Shown here piece by piece: positions 8,432 to 16,207 of a stretch of DNA of 49,099 bases. The DNA lies in NCBI GenBank assembly GCA_016793095.1, contig JAEUJQ010000019.1, forward strand, positions 1 to 49,099. Reading direction: 5' to 3'. The DNA comes from Myxococcaceae bacterium (lineage in GTDB: Bacteria > Myxococcota > Myxococcia > Myxococcales > Myxococcaceae). The position numbers were made by a program, and so were the translations under genes. How positions within the stretch are numbered: the first letter of the stretch is position 1; each line of letters opens with the position of its first letter. The notes beneath the pieces are model-generated. The model did not search any database. It had not been told where the DNA came from and saw only the letters and a list, made by a program, of their open reading frames with translations.

Positions 8432-8836
8432 TCAGGGGATTTGACGGAAGGGACCCGGCTGGAGGCCGCGGGCGATCCGCTGAACGGAGTGGTGCGGCGG
8501 CTTCAAGCGCTCGAGGAGGGCGGCCACACCGTGCTCTGGCAGGGCGTTCCCGCAGGTGAGGATATCGAAGGCGGCGTAGCCGTGCTCGGGCCAGGTGTGC
8601 ACCGAGAGGTGGGACTCGGCGACGAGGACGACGACGCTGGCGCCCTGCGGGTGGAAGTGGTGCTTCACCGCGCCGAGCACCTCACAGCGGGCGGCGCGCG
8701 CGGCGGCCAGGAGCGTCTCTTCGAGGCCAGCGGCGTCGTCGAGCACCGCGTGATCGAGCCCCCAGCACTCGAGCAGCACGTGGGTCGCCAGGGCGGTCGT
8801 CGTCAGCAGCGCGCTGTCGGGGGCGGGAGCGGTCAC
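8432..8836 (-). CDS. speD: S-adenosylmethionine decarboxylase proenzyme
   Basis: This small prokaryotic AdoMet decarboxylase supplies the aminopropyl donor for spermidine. It is 134 residues, close to the 120-135 usual for the type. The self-processing motif AESHLSVHTWPEHGYAAFD is present: cleavage is expected between Glu74 and Ser75, with Ser75 becoming the pyruvoyl group, His80 for processing, and Cys95 in LTCGN as the catalytic proton donor. The start GTG 8836 overlaps the prkA stop as GTGA (8833-8836), implying coupled translation. No spermidine synthase gene is adjacent. The link to a PrkA kinase is unusual. Confidence 0.93.
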   Translation of the reverse strand: MTAPAPDSALLTTTALATHVLLECWGLDHAVLDDAAGLEETLLAAARAARCEVLGAVKHHFHPQGASVVVLVAESHLSVHTWPEHGYAAFDILTCGNALPEHGVAALLERLKPPHHSVQRIARGLQPGPFRQIP

Positions 8837-11058
8837 GTGTAGCGCTTCTTCATGAGGAAGACGATCGCGTCGCGGGCGCTCGCCTCGGTGTGGCCGTACT
8901 TCGACTTCATCTGCTCGAGGGTCTGCTTCACCTGCGCCTGATCCTTCGCGGACAACGAGGCGCGCTCGTCGCCGAGGTACTTGAGGGTGTTCTCGGCGTT
9001 GATGCGCAGCGTGCGCTTGCGCTGGTCGTAGAAGTGATCGGACAGCCGCTTGAAGAGATCGGGGAAGATGCGGCGGTACTCCACCTGGCCCTCGGGGTTG
9101 TCGATGCGCCAGGCGCCGACGGTGGCGATGAGGCCCTTGCGGAACTCCTTCGCGTCGTCGCCTTTGGGCATGACGTAGCCCTCGAACTCGCCGAGGCGGC
9201 CCTCGTCGGGCTTCTCGGCCTGGCCGGTGATGCGGTTCATCACCCGCTCGCCCTTCACCCACGCGCTCACCATCTGCACGTAGCGCTCGAAGAGCTCTTC
9301 GTACTGGCCCTCGGACACGAGCCCCATGGACTCGCGCACCTCGCGGTCGGTCCACTCGAGGTACTGCTCCTCGACGACGCGGACGAACTCGGCGTGATCG
9401 TGGTAGCCGTCCACGATCTCCTGCTGCAGGAACTCGTAGACGCTCTTGTCGCGCACGAGGCCGGCGAGCTCCTTCAGCACGGCGAGCGGGTGCAGGCTCT
9501 CGTGCTCGTTGGACTGGGCGGCGTTGAAGAGGGCGGTCTTGATCTCCCGCGCCGACGCGCCCGAGCGGCCCTCGTAGTTCGGCCACGCGTCCGACTCCTC
9601 GTAGAGCGCGGGCAGCAGCTTCTTGAGCTCTTTCTGTTGCTGCAGCGTGAGGCGATCGGGGGCCTCGCCGTCCTGGAAGAGGCGGAGCTTCTCCATCGGG
9701 GAGAGGCGCTCGATCAGCGCCCTCGCCTCCTGCGGGTACCGATCGGCGAGCGGCTTCTTGAACCTGGTGAGCGTCGCCCACATGGCGGCGACGGCGGTGG
9801 CGTGCGGGGCGACGTGGCGCCCGACGGTGCGGGGGTTGACCTGGGCGTCGTAGATCTCGCGCTCCACCTTCCAACGCCGCAGGTAGGGCACCCGCACCAG
9901 CTCGATGCGGCCCTTGAAGCTGGCGAAGTCGGGCAGCTCCTTGAAGGCGGCGAGGTGCTTCTCGTTCGACGACGCGATCAGCACCTCGTCGAGCTGCAGG
10001 GTGAAGTGCTCGAGTGGCACCTCGCCCGTCTCGCAGAACCCGAGCAGGTACTTGAAGGCCTCGAGCGGGCGCTTGAGCAGATCGGCGTACTCGATGAGGC
10101 CGCGGTTCGCGTTGACCAGGGCGCCGTGTGGCTCGAACAGCACCGTGCTGTGCAGCGACGGCGGCAGGTTCGCCTGGGTGCGATCGGCCGTCACCTGGTG
10201 GTACGCCGCGTCCACGCTCATCTGCGGCTCGACCGACGCGATGCCGGCGAGGTAGCGCCGTGAGTAGTAGAAGCGCTCGACCTGCACGTGGCGCAGCACC
10301 TTGAGGTAGTCGCCCGCGTAGGAGGCCAGGAGCGCGTCGTAGATCTTCTTCGACTTGTGCGAGAGCTGGCCCTCGAGCAGCACCGAGGGGACGATCAGAT
10401 CGGAGCGCCCGCCGAGCGCGCCCTCGATCAGGCGCCGGCGCTCCTTGAGGGGGATGAGGAGCAGCGGGTGCTCGCGCAGCGGGTTGGTGATGCGCACCTC
10501 GATGTCTTCCGCCTCGAGGTGGGCGAAGGACGTCAGCGCGCCCGACGAGCCCGAGCCCTTCTCTCCGCCGAAGCCGATGGAGCCCTTCACCAGCTTCTCG
10601 CTCGGGAAGATCCAGTTGAACGTGTACTGAGCGCCCTGCGGCGTCTGGGAGTAGAGCTCGAGCCCGCGCTTGAGCGACTCCACCAGCGAGGACTTCGCGG
10701 ACCCGTTGGGGCCGTGGAGGAAGATCAGCTTGTTGACCTGCGCGGCCCGCACGAAGTTGCCGAGCAGCCGGTAGATGGCGTTCTGCACCTCCTCCTGCCC
10801 GGCCACGCGCACGTCGGGCTCGTCTGGCGTCGGATCGAAGATCTTGAAGCGGCGGATCTTGCCGGTGGGGTGCGGCACCTGCTCGACGCCGAAGTGATCA
10901 ATGGCGTCGGTGAGGTACTGGGCTGCGTTCCGGAGCTGTTGCGGCGGCGCCCCGAGGAAGAGCTGCGTGTACTCCTCGAAGGAGAGGATCGAGCGGTTCT
11001 TGACGAAGTCACTCGAGACGGCGGCTCCGATGTCGTGCAGCTGGCGGCGGGCGTCCAC
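8833..11058 (-). CDS. prkA: PrkA-family serine protein kinase
   Basis: PrkA/YeaG proteins join an AAA+-type PrkA domain to a kinase-like C-terminal domain. In other bacteria they act in stress or sporulation responses. Here the start is taken as GTG 11058, giving about 741 residues, longer than the roughly 630-640 typical of Bacillus and E. coli members. The P-loop GPNGSAKSS lies near residue 115. Family segments follow, such as GIIEY-like GLIEYADLLKRPLEAFKYLL and LDEVLIASSNEKHLAAF. The longer open frame, which extends to 11280, runs into the divergent kinase gene and is not favoured. The usual partners YeaH and SpoVR are absent; speD is the coupled downstream gene. Confidence 0.88.
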   Translation of the reverse strand: MDARRQLHDIGAAVSSDFVKNRSILSFEEYTQLFLGAPPQQLRNAAQYLTDAIDHFGVEQVPHPTGKIRRFKIFDPTPDEPDVRVAGQEEVQNAIYRLLGNFVRAAQVNKLIFLHGPNGSAKSSLVESLKRGLELYSQTPQGAQYTFNWIFPSEKLVKGSIGFGGEKGSGSSGALTSFAHLEAEDIEVRITNPLREHPLLLIPLKERRRLIEGALGGRSDLIVPSVLLEGQLSHKSKKIYDALLASYAGDYLKVLRHVQVERFYYSRRYLAGIASVEPQMSVDAAYHQVTADRTQANLPPSLHSTVLFEPHGALVNANRGLIEYADLLKRPLEAFKYLLGFCETGEVPLEHFTLQLDEVLIASSNEKHLAAFKELPDFASFKGRIELVRVPYLRRWKVEREIYDAQVNPRTVGRHVAPHATAVAAMWATLTRFKKPLADRYPQEARALIERLSPMEKLRLFQDGEAPDRLTLQQQKELKKLLPALYEESDAWPNYEGRSGASAREIKTALFNAAQSNEHESLHPLAVLKELAGLVRDKSVYEFLQQEIVDGYHDHAEFVRVVEEQYLEWTDREVRESMGLVSEGQYEELFERYVQMVSAWVKGERVMNRITGQAEKPDEGRLGEFEGYVMPKGDDAKEFRKGLIATVGAWRIDNPEGQVEYRRIFPDLFKRLSDHFYDQRKRTLRINAENTLKYLGDERASLSAKDQAQVKQTLEQMKSKYGHTEASARDAIVFLMKKRYT

Positions 11059-11155
11059 CGGGCGAGCGTATCGGCTTGGGCATGAAGCACAACCGCCTAC
11101 ACGTCGAAGTGGGAGCAACCGGGCATTCGGGCCGGGCCCTGTTAGCCTCGCGGCC

Positions 11156-12583
11156 GTGGCCTTCGACGGGAGACTCCTCGAGCGGAGCAGCCGGTACGTG
11201 CTGTCCACGCCGATCGCCGAGGGCGGCATGGCGAGCGTGCACCTCGCGCGGCTGGTGGCCGAGGAGGGCTTCGCGCGCACGGTGGCGGTGAAGCGGCTGC
11301 ACGCGACCTACGCGCGCGACCCGCACTTCGTGCAGATGTTCCTCGACGAGGCGCGCATCGCCGCCCGCATTCAGCACCCGAACATCGTGGACACCCTCGA
11401 CGTGGTGGCCGGCGACGGCGAGCTCTTCGTCGTCATGGACTACGTGCACGGCGAGTCGCTGGCGACGCTCCTCGCGGCCGGCAGCCAGCAGAAGACGAGG
11501 CTGGCGCCCGCGGTGGTGTCGGCGATCGTCTGCGGCGCCCTGCGCGGGCTGCACGCGGCGCACGAGGCGACCAACGAGAAGGGCGAGAAGCTCGAGCTCA
11601 TTCACCGCGACGTCTCACCCCAGAACGTCTTCGTGGGGGTCGATGGGTTCGCGCGGGTGATCGACTTCGGCGTGGCGAAGGCGCTCGGGCGCATGCAGTC
11701 CACCCGCGACGGCGAGGTGAAGGGCAAGCTGTCGTACATGGCGCCGGAGCAGATGCTGGCGCAGCGGATCGATCGACGCGCCGATGTCTTCTCGGCGGCG
11801 GTCGTGTTGTGGGAAGGCCTCACCGGGCGGCGGCTCTTCCAGGCCGATGACTCGCTGGGGACGATGGGGCTGGTGATGCAGTCCACCATCAAGCCGCCGT
11901 CGTCCGTCTCGCCTGAGATCTCCGCGGCGCTCGACGCGGTGGTGGTGCGCGGGCTCCAGCGCGACGCGGGCAAGCGGTTCCAGACGGCGCTCGAGATGGC
12001 GAACGCGCTCGAGGCCGCGCAGCCATCGGCGCCGCCGCACGAGGTCGGCGCCGCCGTTCAGGGCCTGGCCGCCGAGGCGCTGTCGACGCGCGCGGGCCTC
12101 ATCCGCTCTCTCGAAGACTCGGCGATCGCGACCACTCCACCGCCGACGCGGCTCGCGTCAGCCCCGCGCCACCTGGGCGTGACCGAGATCTCCGTGCCGG
12201 GCGCGGTGATCAGCCCGCCGCAGCCCCCGCGACCGAGGTGGCCGCTCGTCGCAGGAGCGCTGGCGCTCGCCCTGGTCGCCTTCTTCGCAGGCAACCTCCT
12301 CAGGCCCGACGGCGCGCCGCCCGAGCCCGTCGTCCAGACCCCGCCCGAGCCCGTCGTCCAGACCCCTCCCCCACCGGAGCCCACGCCGGCGCCCGTCCTC
12401 ACCACGCCGGAGCCCACGCCGCCACAGGTGACGGCTGCTGCTGCGTTGCCCCCACCGCCTCCTCCCCCCGCCGTGACGCCACCACCTACGCGACCCGCGG
12501 CGAAGAAAGCCCGGGATTGCGCGAACCCGTTCCGCATCGACGCGAAGGGCATCAAGCGTCCACGCCCCGAGTGCTTCGACTGA
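11156..12583 (+). CDS. Transmembrane Ser/Thr protein kinase
   Basis: This is a Hanks-type kinase of 475 residues when started at GTG 11156. The Gly-rich loop is IAEGGMASVHLA (20-31), with the VAVK lysine at 45, catalytic HRDVSPQN near 150, DFGVAK near 171 and an APEQ activation segment end. HRDVSPQN is the form common in myxobacterial kinases. A juxtamembrane linker of about 100 residues is followed by one transmembrane helix (about 361-382), then an extracytoplasmic Pro-rich tail containing two PPEPVVQT units and a final CANPFRIDAKG...CFD segment with two Cys. It is transcribed divergently from prkA across a 97-base gap. Its substrate is unknown. Confidence 0.92.
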   Translation: MAFDGRLLERSSRYVLSTPIAEGGMASVHLARLVAEEGFARTVAVKRLHATYARDPHFVQMFLDEARIAARIQHPNIVDTLDVVAGDGELFVVMDYVHGESLATLLAAGSQQKTRLAPAVVSAIVCGALRGLHAAHEATNEKGEKLELIHRDVSPQNVFVGVDGFARVIDFGVAKALGRMQSTRDGEVKGKLSYMAPEQMLAQRIDRRADVFSAAVVLWEGLTGRRLFQADDSLGTMGLVMQSTIKPPSSVSPEISAALDAVVVRGLQRDAGKRFQTALEMANALEAAQPSAPPHEVGAAVQGLAAEALSTRAGLIRSLEDSAIATTPPPTRLASAPRHLGVTEISVPGAVISPPQPPRPRWPLVAGALALALVAFFAGNLLRPDGAPPEPVVQTPPEPVVQTPPPPEPTPAPVLTTPEPTPPQVTAAAALPPPPPPPAVTPPPTRPAAKKARDCANPFRIDAKGIKRPRPECFD

Positions 12584-12653
12584 CTCCGCCAGGGCTGCGC
12601 GAGCCCGCTCGAGCGTCGGCCCCAGGCGCTTCGGCTCGCGTGCTTCGACTGAC
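12571..12653 (+). repeat. 14-base direct repeat at the kinase gene end
   Basis: The sequence gtgcttcgactgac, which carries the last codons and stop of the kinase gene, occurs at 12571-12584 and again at 12640-12653. The offset is 69 bases. It looks like a small duplication of the 3' end. Confidence 0.7.
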
Positions 12654-12711
12654 GTCAGCAACCAGCGCGACGGAGATCTATTCGGCGTGGCACGAGGCTA
12701 CAGTGGGGTGA

Positions 12712-13533
12712 ATGGCGTTTCGTGCGAGCGCGATGGGAATGCTGACCCTGGGGCTCGCGGGATCGGCGCTGGCTCAGCCGCGCCCCAGCGCCCAGGCCTG
12801 CGTGGCGTCGTACGAGAAGACTCAGAACGCGCGTCGCGAGGGGAAGCTGCTCGAGGCGCGGGACGCGGCCCTCGCCTGCTCGGCCGACGCGTGCCCGGCT
12901 GCGCTCAGCGCGGACTGCATCCGCTGGTCGGAGGAGCTGCGGGCGCTCGTCCCCGGCCTGGTCTTCGACGTCCGGCTGCCCGACGGCTCGAGCCTCACCG
13001 ACGTCACGGTCGAGCTCGACGGCGTGGTGGTGACGAAGAAGCTGGACGGCAAGGCCGTGGACGTGAACCCGGGCCCCCACACGGTCGTCATTCGCGCGGC
13101 CGGGTACTCCGAGGTCACCACCAGGGTGGTGGCGCTCGAGGGCGACCGCACGCGGAAGGTGGCCGCCGTCGTCGCGAAGCCCGGCGCCACGCCGGGGCCG
13201 TTCGACGCGCCGGTCGCCACGCACCGTCCCGTGCCGCTGATCACCTGGATCACCGGCGGGGTCGCGCTCGCGACGCTCGCCACGGCGTCGATCATCGCGG
13301 GCGTGGGGCTCTCCGAGCGGACGCGCCTCGAGAGCTGCAGCCCCACCTGCCCCGTCGAGCGCGCGGCCTCGGTCGCCCGGCTGCTGGCCCTCGCCGACGG
13401 CTTGTTCATCGGCTCCGCGCTGATGGCGGGGCTGGCGGTGGTGAGCTGGTTCGTCCGCCCCGAGGTGCCGGTCTGGATCTCGGTCGTCCCTTCGGGCGGT
13501 GCCCACGTCGCCGTGACCGGGAGGCTCCCCTGA
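12712..13533 (+). CDS. Exported PEGA-like membrane protein
   Basis: The 273-residue protein has an N-terminal signal peptide ending at ALAQP (around residue 22). A short helical Cys-containing region (30-75) follows, then a PEGA-like beta domain (about 85-150: VTVELDGVVV, PGPHTVVIRAAGY), and two transmembrane helices (about 175-200 and 225-248) with a CSPTC pair between them. This architecture is common next to myxobacterial Ser/Thr kinases. Start ATG 12712 has a ggggtg sequence just upstream. The stop overlaps the apparent start of the following lipoprotein. The function is unknown; a periplasmic sensor or envelope role is plausible. Confidence 0.75.
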   Translation: MAFRASAMGMLTLGLAGSALAQPRPSAQACVASYEKTQNARREGKLLEARDAALACSADACPAALSADCIRWSEELRALVPGLVFDVRLPDGSSLTDVTVELDGVVVTKKLDGKAVDVNPGPHTVVIRAAGYSEVTTRVVALEGDRTRKVAAVVAKPGATPGPFDAPVATHRPVPLITWITGGVALATLATASIIAGVGLSERTRLESCSPTCPVERAASVARLLALADGLFIGSALMAGLAVVSWFVRPEVPVWISVVPSGGAHVAVTGRLP

Positions 13534-14573
13534 GTCGCTCACTCGTCGCCCTGGCCTGCGCGCTCCTGTGCGGATGCTCCCTGGCGTTCCGCGTCGAGGA
13601 CTACGCGCGCTCCCCCGACGCAGGCGACCTCAGCGATGGCGGGGCCGGCGCTGGGGGCTCGGCGGGTGGCGGCTCTACTGGTGGCGGCGCCTCTGGTGGC
13701 GGCTCGGCGGGCGGAGCGGGGTTCGTCGTGCTGGGCGTCGCGCGCGACACGACTGACACGTTCCTGGTGTGGGACTTCTCGGCGATCACCAGAGGACCCG
13801 CGCTCAACGCGAGCCGGAGCGGAGTTGGACGAATCGGAGCCGAGGTCGTCGCGGTGAATGACTCCAACGTCGCGCGGGGCACCGCTGATCGGCTCACCGC
13901 GTGGCAGTTCATCGCTGCTCCCGCGCGGCCAGTCAGCGAGGGCTTCATCGCGGTCACAGGCCACGGCGCGTTGAGCGGTCCTGGCGACGATGCGTCACAG
14001 ACGCTCCTCGGTGCGGCCTGGTCCGGCAGCGGGCTGTCCACGTGGCGAACGGTGGGGACCCTCGGCGTCGAGCGGAGCCGCGTCACGCTGGTGGCGACCG
14101 ACACCTTCGTGATCGCCCTCGGAGGGCGGCAGCCCAACGACGACCCGAGCGATCGAGTCGAGGTGGCGACGCTCGGCCCTGGCCCCCAGGCAGGCGCCTT
14201 CACGGCGACCAGCTCGCTGCCGCGGCCGGTGGAGCGCCCGGCGGTCCTCTTGAGTGACGGCGAGCTGTTCGTGTGTGGCGGACGGCTGGAGAACGGCGCG
14301 ACCGACGAATGCGCGGTCGCGGCGGTGCAGCCGAGCGGTGCGCTCCAGAGCTTCCGCCGCCTGCCGGATCTGCCGAACCCCACGTCGGGCGGAGTGCTCG
14401 TCAAGCGACACCGCAGGCTGCACCTGCTCGGCGCCTCGAACTCTCAGATCGCAGGGCACCGCGCGTTGATCTTCTCGCTCGAGCTCGACGCGCTCGCGTC
14501 TGGTTGGACCACATCGAGCCTCCGGCTCCCGACCGAGGTCGAGCTCAGTCAGGCGGCGGTGCTCAGGCCGTGA
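13530..14573 (+). CDS. Kelch-like lipoprotein with apparent CTG start
   Basis: The frame begins with a lipoprotein signal (SLVALACALLCGC) followed by a Gly/Ser linker and a beta-propeller-like region with kelch-type blades: VIALGGRQPN, LFVCGGRLEN and LHLLGASNSQ. No ATG, GTG or TTG fits between the preceding stop and the signal peptide. The only placement is CTG 13530, overlapping the upstream TGA as CTGA (13530-13533), with 347 residues. The coding evidence is strong; the start codon is the inference. The 3' end overlaps the convergent metallopeptidase gene by 11 bases. It probably acts as an outer-membrane or periplasmic binding protein. Confidence 0.75.
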   Translation: MSRSLVALACALLCGCSLAFRVEDYARSPDAGDLSDGGAGAGGSAGGGSTGGGASGGGSAGGAGFVVLGVARDTTDTFLVWDFSAITRGPALNASRSGVGRIGAEVVAVNDSNVARGTADRLTAWQFIAAPARPVSEGFIAVTGHGALSGPGDDASQTLLGAAWSGSGLSTWRTVGTLGVERSRVTLVATDTFVIALGGRQPNDDPSDRVEVATLGPGPQAGAFTATSSLPRPVERPAVLLSDGELFVCGGRLENGATDECAVAAVQPSGALQSFRRLPDLPNPTSGGVLVKRHRRLHLLGASNSQIAGHRALIFSLELDALASGWTTSSLRLPTEVELSQAAVLRP

Positions 14574-16050
14574 CGCGTCGCCGCGCCCTCAGGAACAGGG
14601 CGAAGACCGCGAACAGCGCCGAGCCGTCCACCGCGCCGCACCCGCACCCGGGCCGCAGCTTCGTCGTCTCGCAGTTCAGGCACTCGGGCACGCCGCCGTC
14701 CCGCGGGGGTACGGGCTCCTGCGTACCAGCGTCCACGGTCGTGCCTGCGTCAGGCTCTGGCTGGCCCGCGTCTTCTGGCTGGCCAGCGTCAACCTCGGGC
14801 TGACCCGCGTCCTCTTCGGGCAGGCCGCCGTCCACCGGCACGTACACACCGCCGTCGGGCCAGCGCACGCCCGCATCGGGGTTGCAGGGATCGGCGATGG
14901 GCGCCTGCACGGGGCAGCCACCGCCGTACACGTTCGTTCGCATCACGCCACGCCCATCGGTCGCCGTGTTGAACCACTGCATCCACCGCTGCCGATAGCG
15001 CTCGACCTTCTGCTGCATCGTCACCGGGATCGTCGTCTGGCCGGGCGCCAGCACCACGACGAACGCCACCCGCCAGCACCGTGACGCGTGCGGGTACGCG
15101 GGAGCGCGCACGCCCATGGCCCGCTGGATCTCCTCGGCGGTGATGTCGTGTCGGGTGAGGCCACTCACGGTGCGTCCAGACGAGGACTTGCCCATCGCGA
15201 TGGTGTCGACGCCGCGCCCCGGGCTCGCGGGATCTTCGAGCACCATCATCGGCGAGACCTCGCACGAGCCACGCAGGCCCATGAGGTACTGATCGATGTG
15301 GCTGTACTTGCGGTCACACCCCTCGAAGCGGAACGACCCGTTGCCGAGATCGGTGATGCACTCGCCGTACATCACGCTGCGCGAGTCGGCGAGGTGGCTG
15401 TAGTGCTGGTTCGGGTAACCCATCTGGCCACCCTCGTTGTTCTCGTTGTTGAACCCGCGGATGAAGTGCTGCCGCCCCCGCCCATCGTTCTGATCGAACT
15501 CGACCCCGTTGAGCCAGTGGTGGCCGTACTCGTGGCCGAGCATCTCGACGCCCGTGAGGCTGGTGATGCCCGGAATCGGGATGCCCAGCGACGGCGCCCA
15601 CGCGGAGTCAGGGTTCGACGGCAGCGCTTCGGGTCCAAAGCCGCCGAGGAACGAAGACGTTCTGCCGAGCGTGCCCATGAAGACGCACTGCGACAGCTTC
15701 TGGGACATGTACGTGCCGGTGTTCAAGAACGGGCCGTCGCGGCCGATGTTCTTCGCCGTGAAGCGCACCGGGGGCCCCTGCCAGACGTTGTTGAGGTCGG
15801 TGAGCTCTTCGCTCGTGGTGAACGAGAAGATGCCGTCGAAGTTGTCGCCCAGACCGCCGAGCCGCGCCGCGTTGAAGGCGGCCCGACAGAACTGCTCCTG
15901 CATGCTGGGGAAGATCGACATGTTGTTGAGGCTGACGAGGCCGTTGATCGCGCCCGTGGGGTCTGAGACCACGACGATGTCGTTGACGACGCTGACCTGG
16001 GCGAGCGCGCTCGTGGTGACGAGCACTGCCAGCACTCCGACTCGACGCAT
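14563..16050 (-). CDS. Secreted zinc metallopeptidase with MYXO-CTERM tail
   Basis: The 495-residue protein starts at ATG 16050 with a GGAGG ribosome site seven bases before and a signal peptide ending at ALAQ (18). The zinc motif is HEYGHHW: His173, Glu174 and His177. A long conserved domain with several Asn/Gly-rich segments follows. The C-terminal third has DAG/DGG linker units, then PGCGCGA, a hydrophobic stretch (ALFAVFALFL) and RARRR, the MYXO-CTERM type signal for surface sorting. The third zinc ligand is not identified with certainty. Likely role: cell-surface or secreted protease. Confidence 0.8.
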   Translation of the reverse strand: MRRVGVLAVLVTTSALAQVSVVNDIVVVSDPTGAINGLVSLNNMSIFPSMQEQFCRAAFNAARLGGLGDNFDGIFSFTTSEELTDLNNVWQGPPVRFTAKNIGRDGPFLNTGTYMSQKLSQCVFMGTLGRTSSFLGGFGPEALPSNPDSAWAPSLGIPIPGITSLTGVEMLGHEYGHHWLNGVEFDQNDGRGRQHFIRGFNNENNEGGQMGYPNQHYSHLADSRSVMYGECITDLGNGSFRFEGCDRKYSHIDQYLMGLRGSCEVSPMMVLEDPASPGRGVDTIAMGKSSSGRTVSGLTRHDITAEEIQRAMGVRAPAYPHASRCWRVAFVVVLAPGQTTIPVTMQQKVERYRQRWMQWFNTATDGRGVMRTNVYGGGCPVQAPIADPCNPDAGVRWPDGGVYVPVDGGLPEEDAGQPEVDAGQPEDAGQPEPDAGTTVDAGTQEPVPPRDGGVPECLNCETTKLRPGCGCGAVDGSALFAVFALFLRARRRVTA

Positions 16051-16207
16051 GTGGCCTCCGCCGCACCAACGAACGCGGGACACAAACCACATCAGCCGCG
16101 ACGGGCGCAACGCGCGCCTGTCTCTTTCAGTGAACACCCTCGTCCGGCAGGGTTCCCGGGTGATGCCGCTGGTTTGGAGCGCGAGAGGTGTGGCACGGTC
16201 CGTCGCG

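Noticed and set aside
16190-16207. TGGCACG upstream of the Cys-rich lipoprotein gene
   Set aside because: The -12 element does not match and it is too close to the start codon.
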